From assembly GCA_030431255.1 (NCBI GenBank), contig JAUIJL010000003.1, positions 496,001 through 560,000 of the forward strand: a stretch of 64,000 nt of DNA, given 5' to 3'. The translations under genes and the position numbers were made by a program. A model generated the notes under the pieces. That model was not told the DNA's origin. It did not search any database and worked only from the letters and a program-made list of their open reading frames with translations. This document shows positions 48,962 to 57,547 of this stretch, one piece after another. This DNA comes from Thermoanaerobaculia bacterium (lineage in GTDB: Bacteria > Acidobacteriota > Thermoanaerobaculia > Multivoradales > J023). Within the stretch, counting starts at the first letter, position 1, and each line of letters opens with the position of its first letter.

Positions 48962-48982
48962 GGGCCGACGCCGGATCGGCCC
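48962..48982. terminator. 7-bp hairpin between convergent genes
   Basis: GGGCCGA (48962-48968) and TCGGCCC (48976-48982), 7-nt loop, between the receiver gene and the EVE gene. No clear T-run. Confidence 0.5.
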
Positions 48983-49000
48983 AGGGTCGAGCGGCGGCTT

Positions 49001-49483
49001 TCAAAGCGCTGAGGCGTCAAAATCCGCGAGCTCGCACACCCGATGGAAATGGATCGGCTCCACGGGCTGGATCGATAGTCGCTGGCCTTTTCGGATGACC
49101 AACATTCCGTCCAAATCGGCATCCTGTTTAAGGGCGTCGAGGCTGACCTTTTCCGAGAAATGATCGACGTATTCCAGGTCGACCAGAATCCATCTGGGCT
49201 GCTCGGCGGTGGATTTGGGATCGAAGTACTTGCTGTTTTCGTCGAATTGGGTCGGGTCGGGATAGCCCTCCCGGCTGACCCTGGCCAAGCCGACGATGCC
49301 CGGAGGTTTGGTATTCGAATGGTAGTAGAGCACCAAATCGCCGACTTTCATGTCGTCGCGCATGAAATTTCGCGCCTGGTAATTCCGAACCCCGTCCCAA
49401 TAGGTGGATCCGTCCGCCTTGAGATCATCCAGCCCGTAGACCTGGGGCTCGCTTTTCATCAGCCAATAACGTCGTTTGCTCAT
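49001..49483 (-). CDS. EVE domain protein
   Basis: 160 residues, the whole protein is one EVE domain (PUA-like fold that binds modified bases). RYWLMKSEPQVYGLDDL, GVRNYQARNFMRDDMKVGD, YYHSNTKPPGIVGLA and PRWILVDLEYV are near-invariant in the family. Its function in bacteria is unclear; recognition of modified nucleobases is inferred from structure. 50 bp after the PfkB gene on the same strand. Confidence 0.95.
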   Translation of the reverse strand: MSKRRYWLMKSEPQVYGLDDLKADGSTYWDGVRNYQARNFMRDDMKVGDLVLYYHSNTKPPGIVGLARVSREGYPDPTQFDENSKYFDPKSTAEQPRWILVDLEYVDHFSEKVSLDALKQDADLDGMLVIRKGQRLSIQPVEPIHFHRVCELADFDASAL

Positions 49484-49533
49484 CTTCCCTTTTCCGCGGC
49501 TTCGATGGGTCTCAGTGGAATGGCCTCAGCTGG

Positions 49534-50493
49534 TCAGTCCAGGTCGCCCGGTAGAGGGCCGAAGTTCTCGGCATAGCGTTCGGCGAAGTCCTGGATGGAG
49601 TAGGTGTGGGATTGAGGGCCGTTTTGCTCGACGACATATGCCGAAGCCACGGAGCCCATGCGTCCGCACACCTCGAGGTCGAAACCCCGCTGAAGGCCCG
49701 CCACAAAACCGGAGCGATAAGAGTCCCCAGCGCCGGTGGGGTCGACAAACTCGGAGATCTTCGCTGCGGGAATCGGCAGCTTGCCACCGCCGGAGAGCAA
49801 GATCTCGGACCCTTCGGCGCCCAAGGTGACTACCGCCATGTCGACCAAGTCGAAGACTTTTTCGTCGGCTTTGCCGGTCTTCTTGCCGAAGACCGCAAAC
49901 TCGTAGTCGTTGACCACCAACATGGACGCTCCCTGAGCCGCCTCGGCCAAGGGCTCACCGTCCATGGCGGTAACTTGGAAGGACGGGTCGAAGATGAAGG
50001 GCATGTCGGCCTCGCGGGCTTCGCGGCAATGGCGGATCATGGCGCCGGGATCGTCGGGGGCGATAATCACGGCTCCGGGACGCTCACCGGCTTTTTCCTG
50101 GAGGCTGATGTCGCCGGCCCGTCCCATGGCACCGGGGAAGAAACCGGTGATCTGATTGTCCGTTTGATCCGTGGTGATGAAGCAGGAGGCGGAGGTGACG
50201 TCGTCGTGGATCGCGATGCCGCCGAGATCCACCCCGTGCTTGAGCAGCCAGGCGGAATAATCGCCGAAGTCGCTGCCCGCCGCGGCCACAATCCGAGGAT
50301 GGTGTTTCAGCAAGGCCAAGCTGTAGGCGATATTGCCGGCGCAACCGCCCCGTTGGCGGCGCATCTCGCTGACGAGAAAGGAGATGTTGATCACATGGAG
50401 CTTCTCGGGAAGGATGTGATCCTTGAAATTTCCAGGAAAAACCATGATCTGATCGAACGCCAGGGAACCGGTCACCACAATCTGGCTGTCCAT
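49534..50493 (-). CDS. PfkB family kinase, adenosine kinase-like
   Basis: 319 residues from the ATG at 50493. GSLAFDQIMVFPGNF, RQRGGCAGNIAYSLALL (substrate/Gly-rich loop) and VDPTGAGDSYRSGFVAG (catalytic Asp of the anion hole) are present. The sequence type is one often annotated as carbohydrate or adenosine kinase; phosphorylation of a nucleoside would fit the other salvage genes here. Substrate uncertain. Confidence 0.9.
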   Translation of the reverse strand: MDSQIVVTGSLAFDQIMVFPGNFKDHILPEKLHVINISFLVSEMRRQRGGCAGNIAYSLALLKHHPRIVAAAGSDFGDYSAWLLKHGVDLGGIAIHDDVTSASCFITTDQTDNQITGFFPGAMGRAGDISLQEKAGERPGAVIIAPDDPGAMIRHCREAREADMPFIFDPSFQVTAMDGEPLAEAAQGASMLVVNDYEFAVFGKKTGKADEKVFDLVDMAVVTLGAEGSEILLSGGGKLPIPAAKISEFVDPTGAGDSYRSGFVAGLQRGFDLEVCGRMGSVASAYVVEQNGPQSHTYSIQDFAERYAENFGPLPGDLD

Positions 50494-50682
50494 CGGGATC
50501 GAAATCGTCGGGCGGGTCAAGATGAAGCTCCTCGGGTGGGGGAAATGCGGAGGGATGCTCGGGCCGGTGTCATCCGTCGGTGTCATCCCGGGTCAGAAAT
50601 CCCAGGGGAATCCCTAGGCACAAGGCGGGCGATTTTGACAGAAGCTCTCAAACGGCGCCAGTCCCAGCCGCTGCAGCCGGTT

Positions 50683-51837
50683 CTAGCTGTGTACCGGCGG
50701 TAGCGGGGGCAGGCGGTCGATGACGACCAGGGTGAGATCGTCCCGCAACGGCTCGTCACCCAGGTGGCGATCGAGGTTGTCGAGGACGCGGTCGTGCACG
50801 GTGCGTGCCGAGCCAGGGGTCCGCAGCAGCCCCCGGAGTCGTTCGAAGCCGAAGTCCTGGCCGTTGGCCACCGCTTCGGGGATGCCGTCGCTGTAGAGAA
50901 CGAGAAGATCTCCCGGTTCCAAAGCCGCAGTTTGGGTCGGCCATTCTCCCGTCGCCCGCAAGCCGAGGGGTAGCGATCCCTGGCCGATCTCTTCGACCCG
51001 GCCGTCCTCGCGCCGGAGCAGCGGGAAACAATGCCCGGCGTTGGCGAATTCGAGCTCGCCGGTCTGCAAATCCAGCAAACCGTAGAACAAGGTGAGAAAA
51101 GCGCGGTTGGTGCCGGTCCGGAAAAGGGTGCGGTTGACGGCCTCGATCACCGATTGGGGCTGGGCATCCACATCGATGGTCGCTTCGAGGGTGGCGTTGG
51201 CAATGGCCATCAAGAGACCGGCGGCCATACCGTGTCCGCTGGCGTCTCCGATGGCGATGGCAATTCTGCCGTCGGCGATGGGCATGAAACCGTAGTAGTC
51301 GCCGCCGATTTCATTGGCCGTGCGGTAGGAGTGGGCGACTCCGAAGCCCGGCATGGGCGGGAGGTCTTGGGGTAGCAGATCCCGCTGGAGGGCGCGTGCC
51401 ACTTCGAGCTCGTCGCGCACACGGATGCGATCGACCATTTCCAAAGCCAGCAGCAGGGTGAGGCCGGAAATGCTCATGATGAACCAGAAGGGTGAGGAAT
51501 CCACGAAGAAGCTGCCGCCCGACAGGCGGATGTCGAGGTCGAACAGACCTAGGATCGGACAGATCAAGGAGACGGTGAAGAGGAGCCTTCGCCCCGGAGA
51601 CAGCTTGAAGACGAAGCCCAGGAAGACATCCCGGATTTCCACCATCAACCGTTCGAACGATTTGGTGGGCAGCTCTTCGTCGCCCCGTCGGCCTGCCAGG
51701 GTGCGAAAAGCCTGGGTTGCCTCCTCGTCGAAAAGGCGGCGTACTTCTTTGCGGTCGAGACCGGCGGTGAATTCGCCGAAAAAGCGGCGACTGCGCGCGA
51801 TCCAGCTGGTTTCGCCCTTGGGCGATCGATCATCCAT
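50683..51837 (-). CDS. SpoIIE/PP2C-type serine phosphatase with membrane segments
   Basis: About 384 residues, ATG at 51837 with AGGA upstream; TTG 51843 is an alternative. A charged N-terminus, two hydrophobic segments (LLFTVSLICPILGLF and FWFIMSISGLTLLLALEMV), a short linker and a PP2C domain: GGDYYGFMPIADGRIAIAIG, DASGHGMAAGLLM, LLVLYSDGIPEA, DDLTLVVI. Such RsbU-like phosphatases dephosphorylate STAS antagonists; the STAS protein at 15834 is a candidate partner. Divergent from the PLD-protease operon. Confidence 0.92.
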   Translation of the reverse strand: MDDRSPKGETSWIARSRRFFGEFTAGLDRKEVRRLFDEEATQAFRTLAGRRGDEELPTKSFERLMVEIRDVFLGFVFKLSPGRRLLFTVSLICPILGLFDLDIRLSGGSFFVDSSPFWFIMSISGLTLLLALEMVDRIRVRDELEVARALQRDLLPQDLPPMPGFGVAHSYRTANEIGGDYYGFMPIADGRIAIAIGDASGHGMAAGLLMAIANATLEATIDVDAQPQSVIEAVNRTLFRTGTNRAFLTLFYGLLDLQTGELEFANAGHCFPLLRREDGRVEEIGQGSLPLGLRATGEWPTQTAALEPGDLLVLYSDGIPEAVANGQDFGFERLRGLLRTPGSARTVHDRVLDNLDRHLGDEPLRDDLTLVVIDRLPPLPPVHS

Positions 51838-51988
51838 TTCCAAATCCTATCTCGCGTGCGCTTTTCGCGCTCGCTCACGGGCCAAGATCGCCACAGATTT
51901 GCCGATCCGGGATACCCTAGGGTCGGTTTCGCGGCCGCCGGGCGAGCGCCGGCGGCGATTTCGCATGCAGCGATGGCGGGAGGGCTCC

Positions 51989-52681
51989 GTGAATCTCAAG
52001 AAGTTGGAAGCGTATCTCGAGAAAACCCTCGAAGATGGTCGTTTGTCGCGCACCGAGCGGCGGGCCCTCCGAGAGATCTTTCTCGAAGTGGACCTCAGCG
52101 CCGAAGAGAAATCGGCGTATCTGAATCGCATCTTTAGGGTCGGTCGAGAGGCCTTGTCCAAGCTGCCCGAAAGGGAGGTGCTGTCGTGGCTCCTGGACCT
52201 GTCCAAGACCCTGGTGCACGCGCAGACGGAGTCCGGCGGCCGAGACGCGCGGGTCTACTTCGAGCCGGTCGACGATTGCTCGGTGATCATCCGAGAGCAG
52301 GTTCGGGCGTGCGGGCAGTCGCTGTGGATCTGCGTCTTCACCCTGACCGACAACCGTATCTCCGATGAGGTGATTCGTGCCATGGAACGCGGGGTCACGG
52401 TGCGCATCATCTCGGACGACGATAAGTCCTTGGATCGGGGATCCGACATCCATCGGTTCGAAGCCGTGGGCATACCGGTTCGCCTCGATCGACTTCCCGA
52501 CCACATGCACCATAAATTCGCCGTCTTCGACCAACGGGTCGTGATCACCGGTAGCTACAATTGGACCCGCGGTGCGGCGGAGAAAAATCACGAAAACATT
52601 CTGGTCACCGACGATCCGCGGTTGGTCCAACCCTTCGTCTCGGAATTCGATCGGCTGTGGGAGCAATTCGATGCGCGCTGA
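51989..52681 (+). CDS. single-HKD phospholipase D-like nuclease
   Basis: 230 residues. GTG at 51989 preferred, with GGGAGG five bases upstream; an ATG at 51965 is possible. The first 85 residues are helical (LEDGRLSRTERRALREIFLE recalls TerB-like regions). The PLD domain has one HxKx4D motif in HHKFAVFDQRVVITGSYN (about 174-181), as in Nuc/Zucchini enzymes that work as dimers. It overlaps the HtrA-like gene by 11 bases, so the two are coupled. Confidence 0.85.
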   Translation: MNLKKLEAYLEKTLEDGRLSRTERRALREIFLEVDLSAEEKSAYLNRIFRVGREALSKLPEREVLSWLLDLSKTLVHAQTESGGRDARVYFEPVDDCSVIIREQVRACGQSLWICVFTLTDNRISDEVIRAMERGVTVRIISDDDKSLDRGSDIHRFEAVGIPVRLDRLPDHMHHKFAVFDQRVVITGSYNWTRGAAEKNHENILVTDDPRLVQPFVSEFDRLWEQFDAR

Positions 52682-54863
52682 ATTCAACAATTCGAGCCGG
52701 TTTGAGAGCGACAGAGGAGCGTTGCGGAAAGCACTTAGGGCAGTGGTCGTGATGTTGCTCCTGGGATCTTGGATGCTTACTGAGAGAGCCGTTGCCCAAG
52801 AGGCTCCAAGCCCTGAGCCGGCTCAGCGCAGCTTGAGGCAGGAGCTTCGGGAGACCGTGGGAGTGGCCCGAGACCAAGTCTTTCCAGCCTTGGTGAGCAT
52901 CGAAGTGGTCACGGTGGAGTATCGCCGGGGCAAGGAGCTCAAAGGGCAGGGAGTCGGCAGTGGCACGATCATCTCCGAATCGGGTCTGGTGGTCACCAAC
53001 GAGCACGTGACCCACAACGGAATCCGCTTCTTGTGCACCCTCTCGGACAAACGCCAGCTCTCGGCCACTTTAGTGGGGGAGGACCCCCTCACGGACCTGG
53101 CCCTGCTTCAGCTCGACGTCGACTCCCTCAACGATGAGAAACCCCTGTCCGTCGCCCGTTTCGGCAGCTCCGCGGATTTGGAGATCGGCGACGTGGTGAT
53201 GGCCATGGGCTCGCCCTTCGCCCTATCCCGTTCCGTCAGCCTGGGCATCGTGTCGAATACGGAGCGGGTCTTCGCCGGCGGTTTCGGCTCCGACGACCTG
53301 GAAGAAATGGAGCTCGGCGGAGGGCAGCGCACGGGTTTGTTCACCCGCTGGATTCAACACGACGCGGTCATCAGCCCAGGCAATAGTGGAGGGCCGCTGG
53401 TCAATCTCGCGGGGGAAATCGTCGGCATCAACGAGCTGGGCGGCAGCACCCTCAGCTTTGCCATTCCATCGGATCTCGCCCGACGGGTGACCGATGCCCT
53501 GGCGACCCACGGTGAGGTGGTCCGGAGCTTTTGGGGCATGAGCATCAAACCGATTCGACGCACGGGCATCGACGAAGGGGTGTTGATCAGCTCGATCACC
53601 GTCGACGGTCCGGCCGATCGTGCAGGGGTGCAAGCCGGTGACGTGATGACCGCCATCGAGGGCGAGCCCTTGACCGTCCGATTCGTGGAGGAGGTGCCCC
53701 TCTTGCTCGACCGGCTGGCGGGCACGGAGGTGGGCAGCCGGCACCGTCTGACGCTCAAGCGAGAAGATGAGTCGCTGGAGGTGGAGCTGGTGACCGCCAA
53801 GCTCGATAAAGACGTCGGTCGGCAAAGCAGCTTCCACGATTGGGGCTTCACCGCCCAGGACATCACCTCGAAAATGGCGAGGGACCTCCGACTCGATTCC
53901 ACGGAAGGGGTGCGCATCACCGGGGTTCGTCAGGGCAGCCCGGCCCACCAAGCGGAGCCGTCCCTGGAGCGCGGGGATGTGGTGCGCGCGGTCGGCGGTC
54001 GCCCGGTGTCGAGTCTCGAGGATCTGATCGAGATTTTCGGTGGCAGCATTCAAGCGAAGAGCGGAGAAGGCGGTGCCGAGGACGGAGGCCACTCGGTGGT
54101 GCTGGAATTCGACCGCAAGGGGACCAATCAGCTCACGGTGTTGGAGCTCGAGCATCGGGATTCCGAGGATCCGCCGCGGGAGCTGCCGAAAGCATGGATC
54201 GGGGTCGCCACCCAGCCGCTCTTGCCGCCTTTGACCACCGAAATGGGCCTGGTCGACCTGCGGGGTCTCAGGATCACCCGGGTCTATCCCGGCACAGAAG
54301 CCGACAAAGCGGGGCTCAAGGTAGGCGACGTGGTGGTGTCGCTGAATGGGGAGGCCCTGATTCCGGAGGGCATGCAGGACTCGAATCTCTTAGTGCGACG
54401 GGCGCGGGATCTGGAAATTGACGGCACCGCCATCTTGGAATTACTGCGGGATGGGCAGCCGCTCGAGGTGGAGATCCGTCTCGAACGGACAAGGCTTTCC
54501 CCTGGGGAAGCCCGAAGACATGTGGACAACGACTTCGAGCTGACGGTCCGCGAGCTGACCTTCTTCGATCGGGATGAGCGGCGTTGGGACAGCTCCATTC
54601 GAGGCGTTTTGACCGACAGTGTCGACCCGGGCGGCTGGGCCGGCTTGGGCGGGGTGCGCAAAGGAGATTTGATCCTCAAAGTCGCCGGTGAGGAGATCAA
54701 GGGTCTCAAGAGCTTTAGAAAAGCATTAACCAAAGCCGCCCAAGAGCGTCCGGAGCGGGTCGTTTTCGTGGTGTTGCGGGGTAGCCGAACCTATTTTCAA
54801 TTCATCGAGCCGGATTGGGCACCTCCGTCGCTGGCCGATACCAAGGCAGGAGACGAGCAATGA
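52671..54863 (+). CDS. HtrA/DegP-like serine protease with four PDZ domains
   Basis: 730 residues, secreted: signal peptide with core VVVMLLLGSWML, cleavage near AVA-Q (about 43). Trypsin-like domain with His in TNEHVTH (about 112), Asp in LTDLALLQL (about 142) and Ser in SPGNSGGPLVN (about 239), so active. Four PDZ-like repeats follow (about 285-730), each with a G-V/L-x-I-x-x-V core. Usual DegP has one or two PDZ domains and about 450-500 residues. ATG overlaps the PLD gene; stop overlaps the next gene by ATGA. Confidence 0.93.
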   Translation: MRAEFNNSSRFESDRGALRKALRAVVVMLLLGSWMLTERAVAQEAPSPEPAQRSLRQELRETVGVARDQVFPALVSIEVVTVEYRRGKELKGQGVGSGTIISESGLVVTNEHVTHNGIRFLCTLSDKRQLSATLVGEDPLTDLALLQLDVDSLNDEKPLSVARFGSSADLEIGDVVMAMGSPFALSRSVSLGIVSNTERVFAGGFGSDDLEEMELGGGQRTGLFTRWIQHDAVISPGNSGGPLVNLAGEIVGINELGGSTLSFAIPSDLARRVTDALATHGEVVRSFWGMSIKPIRRTGIDEGVLISSITVDGPADRAGVQAGDVMTAIEGEPLTVRFVEEVPLLLDRLAGTEVGSRHRLTLKREDESLEVELVTAKLDKDVGRQSSFHDWGFTAQDITSKMARDLRLDSTEGVRITGVRQGSPAHQAEPSLERGDVVRAVGGRPVSSLEDLIEIFGGSIQAKSGEGGAEDGGHSVVLEFDRKGTNQLTVLELEHRDSEDPPRELPKAWIGVATQPLLPPLTTEMGLVDLRGLRITRVYPGTEADKAGLKVGDVVVSLNGEALIPEGMQDSNLLVRRARDLEIDGTAILELLRDGQPLEVEIRLERTRLSPGEARRHVDNDFELTVRELTFFDRDERRWDSSIRGVLTDSVDPGGWAGLGGVRKGDLILKVAGEEIKGLKSFRKALTKAAQERPERVVFVVLRGSRTYFQFIEPDWAPPSLADTKAGDEQ

Positions 54864-55699
54864 TCTGGTTTAAAGGCAAGAGCGTCATCGCGGGGATCGT
54901 GCTCGGCTGGCTGCTCTTTCCGCCTCTGGTGGTTTCAGCCTCTGAGAATCCATTTGCTCGCTTGCCGGCTGAGCTGGGCGAGGCCGTGGTGACGGTGCAC
55001 TACCTGGCGCAGATCAACATGCCGGGAGTCAACCAGGAGGTGGAGCGGGAAGTCGCCTGTTTGATGATCGAGAGCAATGGCCTGGTGCTTTGCTCGAGCT
55101 CAGAGATGGGTGGCTACTTTCGCGTCATGGCTCGGTTGTTGGGGCGGTCTTCCGGTCCGATCAGCTCCAGGCCGAGGGATCTGCGGGTCTCCATTCCTGG
55201 CAAGGACGAGCAGTGGAACGGCAAGCTGATCGCCCGCGACTCCGATCGCGACCTCGCTTGGTTGGTGCTCGAGGACGTGCCGGAAGGCACACGCTTCAGC
55301 TTTATCGACTTCTCCCGTGCTGTTACGCCCGGGGTGGGAGAACGGGTCTTCGTGCTTCGTCGGCTGGATAAATTCTTCGGTGCCCAGGCTACGGTGTCGG
55401 AATTCTCGATTTCGGCCCATCTGGATCGTCCACGGCCCCTCTTCCTTGCGTCGCGCCCCCTCGGCTATTTGGGCATGCCCGTACTCGACGAGCAGGGATC
55501 GACGATCGGATTGTTGGTGGCCCAGGTGCCGCGGGAGGGCGAAGGCGACCCGGCTCTTCAGAGCCGCGGGCTTCCGGGGCAAGCCGGACCAGTGGACGAT
55601 ATGGTCGGCAGCCTGATTTTGCCCGCGGCGGAAGTCGTCAAAGCAACCCGTCTGGCGAAGGAGACCTGGGCCGCGGACCAAACCGAGAGCCTGCAGTGA
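54860..55699 (+). CDS. secreted trypsin-fold pseudoprotease
   Basis: 279 residues with signal peptide (SVIAGIVLGWLLFPPLVVSA). It follows the strand pattern of the HtrA protease domain, and SDRDLAWLVLED matches the Asp region, but the His region reads CSSSEMGG and the Ser region GYLGMPVLDEQG instead of GNSGGP. So two of three catalytic residues are missing and it is probably inactive. ATGA overlap with the protease gene suggests a partner or regulator of that protease. Confidence 0.75.
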   Translation: MIWFKGKSVIAGIVLGWLLFPPLVVSASENPFARLPAELGEAVVTVHYLAQINMPGVNQEVEREVACLMIESNGLVLCSSSEMGGYFRVMARLLGRSSGPISSRPRDLRVSIPGKDEQWNGKLIARDSDRDLAWLVLEDVPEGTRFSFIDFSRAVTPGVGERVFVLRRLDKFFGAQATVSEFSISAHLDRPRPLFLASRPLGYLGMPVLDEQGSTIGLLVAQVPREGEGDPALQSRGLPGQAGPVDDMVGSLILPAAEVVKATRLAKETWAADQTESLQ

Positions 55700-55714
55700 A
55701 TGCCTTCCGGGGCC

Positions 55715-55829
55715 GGCTGGGCGCCCCCGGCTAGGCGCCCCCGGCTAGGCGCCCCCGGCTAGGCGCCCCCGGCTAGGCGCCCCCGGCTAGTAGGCACCCC
55801 CCCAGCTAGGCGCCCCCAGCTAGGCGCCG
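55715..55829. repeat. 14-bp tandem array GGCTAGGCGCCCCC
   Basis: Units start at 55715, 55729, 55743, 55757, 55771 and 55785; two more with AGCTAGG at 55804 and 55818, after an irregular unit. It lies after the pseudoprotease gene and runs into the last codons of the thioesterase gene, whose TAG stop is in the array. Each unit holds CTAG, a stop on both strands. Confidence 0.95.
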
Positions 55830-56246
55830 AAAGCCGGCTTCGAGATCGGTGGGGAGGCGGGCGGGTCGCCCGGTCGCCCGGGCCACCCAGATGTGCTCGG
55901 TGTCGCCGGTGGCTAAGAGCTCATCACCCCGGCGGATTTCGTAACCGAAGCGCAAACCCCGGCTCTGGTATCGCTCCAAGCGGCAGATAGCCGTCACCGT
56001 GTCGCCGTAGTGGGCTCCTCGGCGATGGCGGGTACTCGTACCGGTCACCACCAGGTTGTATCCGAGGTCTTCGATCTCGGCGTAGCTCATGCCGGTTCGC
56101 TTGCAGAAGGCCGTCCTAACCACCTCGAACCAAACCACATAGTTGGAGTGGTGAACGACCCCTTGAGCGTCGGTTTCGGCGTAGCGGACCTCGATCTCGA
56201 CCTTTTCTTCGAGCGGGGCTACCTCCCCAGGGGACGACGTGCTCAT
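55806..56246 (-). CDS. acyl-CoA thioesterase, YbgC/hotdog family
   Basis: 146 residues, one hotdog domain. RYAETDAQGVVHHSNYVVWF contains the catalytic Asp; EVVRTAFCKRTGMSY follows the usual pattern. It hydrolyses acyl-CoA or aryl-CoA thioesters; DHNA-CoA is conceivable since no MenB-linked thioesterase is in the men operon, but nothing supports that directly. Its last codons and stop lie in a 14-bp array. ATGA overlap with the lipoprotein gene. Confidence 0.92.
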   Translation of the reverse strand: MSTSSPGEVAPLEEKVEIEVRYAETDAQGVVHHSNYVVWFEVVRTAFCKRTGMSYAEIEDLGYNLVVTGTSTRHRRGAHYGDTVTAICRLERYQSRGLRFGYEIRRGDELLATGDTEHIWVARATGRPARLPTDLEAGFRRLAGGA

Positions 56247-57481
56247 CGATTTTTCAATCGCTCCTCGGCCAGCTTCTTGTTGTTGCGGGCCTCTTGATAT
56301 TTGCGATTGATGTCGAGGGCACGGTCGTAGTCCTTGATCGCCTTTTCATAGAGCTCGGCTTGGAAGAAGCAATTGCCCCGATGGAAATAGGCCGTGGCCA
56401 TCTTGGGGTCGATCTCTAAGGCGGTGGAGTAGTCGGCGATTGCGTGCTCCAGTCGGCCGAGCTTTTGGTAGGCCGTGGCGCGATTGGTGTACACGAATGC
56501 GCGATCCGAGCGCAACCTGGCGGCCTGGGAGAAATCCTCAACCGCGTCGGCATAGGCGCCTTTTTCCAGGAACGTCAACCCGCGATTGTTGTAAGCCGAG
56601 AAGGAGTCGGGCATCAGCTCGAGGGCCTGGGAAAAGGCCACGATCGCTTGGTCGAGCTCCCCCTTGGAGCGGTGCAGACCGGCTTCATAGAGCAACGCCC
56701 CGGCCATTTGACGCCGAGCCGCGGGATCGTCCGGCACCTCGGGCGCGGGCGGAATCTCGGACTTGGCAACAGCCGGCTGAGGTGTGGCCGGCTGAGGTGC
56801 TGCCGGCTGAGGTGCTGCCGGCTGAGGTGCGGCCTGTTTTGGTTCTGAAACCACCGCGGGTTCTGGGGCTTTCGGCTGTTCAGGGGCTGGAGCAGGCTCG
56901 GTCGTCTTGGGCTCAGGGACCGGAGCGGGCTCAGGTGTCTTGGGCTCAGGAGCCGGAGCGGGCTTAGGAGTCTTGGGCTCAGGGATCGGAGCGGGTTCGG
57001 GCGCTGTGGGCTCGGGGACCGGTTTGGGTGCCGTAGGTTGCGGAGCCGGCGCCGGTTTGGGGGCAGGTACCGGAGGCGGTTTCGGAGCTTCTGGCTGAGG
57101 TGCGGCCGGCTGAGGTGCGGCCGGCTGAGGTGCGGCCGGCTGAGGTGCGGCCGGCTGAGGTGCGGCCGGCTGAGGTGCGGCCGGCTGAGGCGCGGCCGGC
57201 TCGGGCGTAACTTCTTGGGCCATCGCCGGCTGCGGTGCGGCGGGCTCAGGCGCGCCGGGCTCAGGTGCGGCGGGCTCAACCGCTGCCGGCTCAGGCGCAC
57301 GTCTCGGAGCAGGCTCCGGTCGTGGCTCCGGCACCGGGTTGATGGGCTCGATGCGCGCCACTTGCAATGGACGGTCGACGACTCTCGCCGTGGAGACCTT
57401 CGGTCCACCGCAGGCGGAGACGAACATGGCGGCCAGGGCCGAAAACCCTGCGAGCACCTGTAATCGAGTCTTATGCTTCAT
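56243..57481 (-). CDS. TPR lipoprotein with long Pro/Ala-rich repeat region
   Basis: 412 residues. Lipobox MFVSAC (Cys24). Residues about 50-250 are low-complexity: AAPQP pentapeptides and PEPKTPEPAPA-type segments, probably an extended spacer from the membrane. Residues about 265-410 hold about four TPR repeats (AYNNRGLTFLEKGAYADAVE, YFHRGNCFFQAELYEKAIKD). A periplasmic scaffold is likely. Two arrays of a 15-bp unit make up part of the spacer. Confidence 0.9.
   Translation of the reverse strand: MKHKTRLQVLAGFSALAAMFVSACGGPKVSTARVVDRPLQVARIEPINPVPEPRPEPAPRRAPEPAAVEPAAPEPGAPEPAAPQPAMAQEVTPEPAAPQPAAPQPAAPQPAAPQPAAPQPAAPQPAAPQPEAPKPPPVPAPKPAPAPQPTAPKPVPEPTAPEPAPIPEPKTPKPAPAPEPKTPEPAPVPEPKTTEPAPAPEQPKAPEPAVVSEPKQAAPQPAAPQPAAPQPATPQPAVAKSEIPPAPEVPDDPAARRQMAGALLYEAGLHRSKGELDQAIVAFSQALELMPDSFSAYNNRGLTFLEKGAYADAVEDFSQAARLRSDRAFVYTNRATAYQKLGRLEHAIADYSTALEIDPKMATAYFHRGNCFFQAELYEKAIKDYDRALDINRKYQEARNNKKLAEERLKNR
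56775..56834 (-). repeat. 15-bp array, four units, in TPR lipoprotein
   Basis: GGCTGAGGTGYKGCC at 56775, 56790, 56805 and 56820, read on the plus strand. Encodes AAPQP repeats on the minus strand. Confidence 0.95.
57093..57197 (-). repeat. 15-bp array, seven units, in TPR lipoprotein
   Basis: Six exact GGCTGAGGTGCGGCC units from 57093 and one variant at 57183, with degenerate units on to about 57300. The same 15-mer is found in menG at 25962. Confidence 0.95.
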
Positions 57482-57547
57482 TGGGCTCTCCTGCTTGAGG
57501 TCTTTGACGGTCGAACGGGTCCAAAAGTGACGTGTGCTTCAGAGCGT

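Noticed and set aside
51353-51988. Long upstream extension of the PLD-like frame
   Set aside because: It is antisense to the SpoIIE-type phosphatase gene, is Arg/Ser-rich as expected of a shadow frame, and a strong Shine-Dalgarno marks the GTG at 51989.
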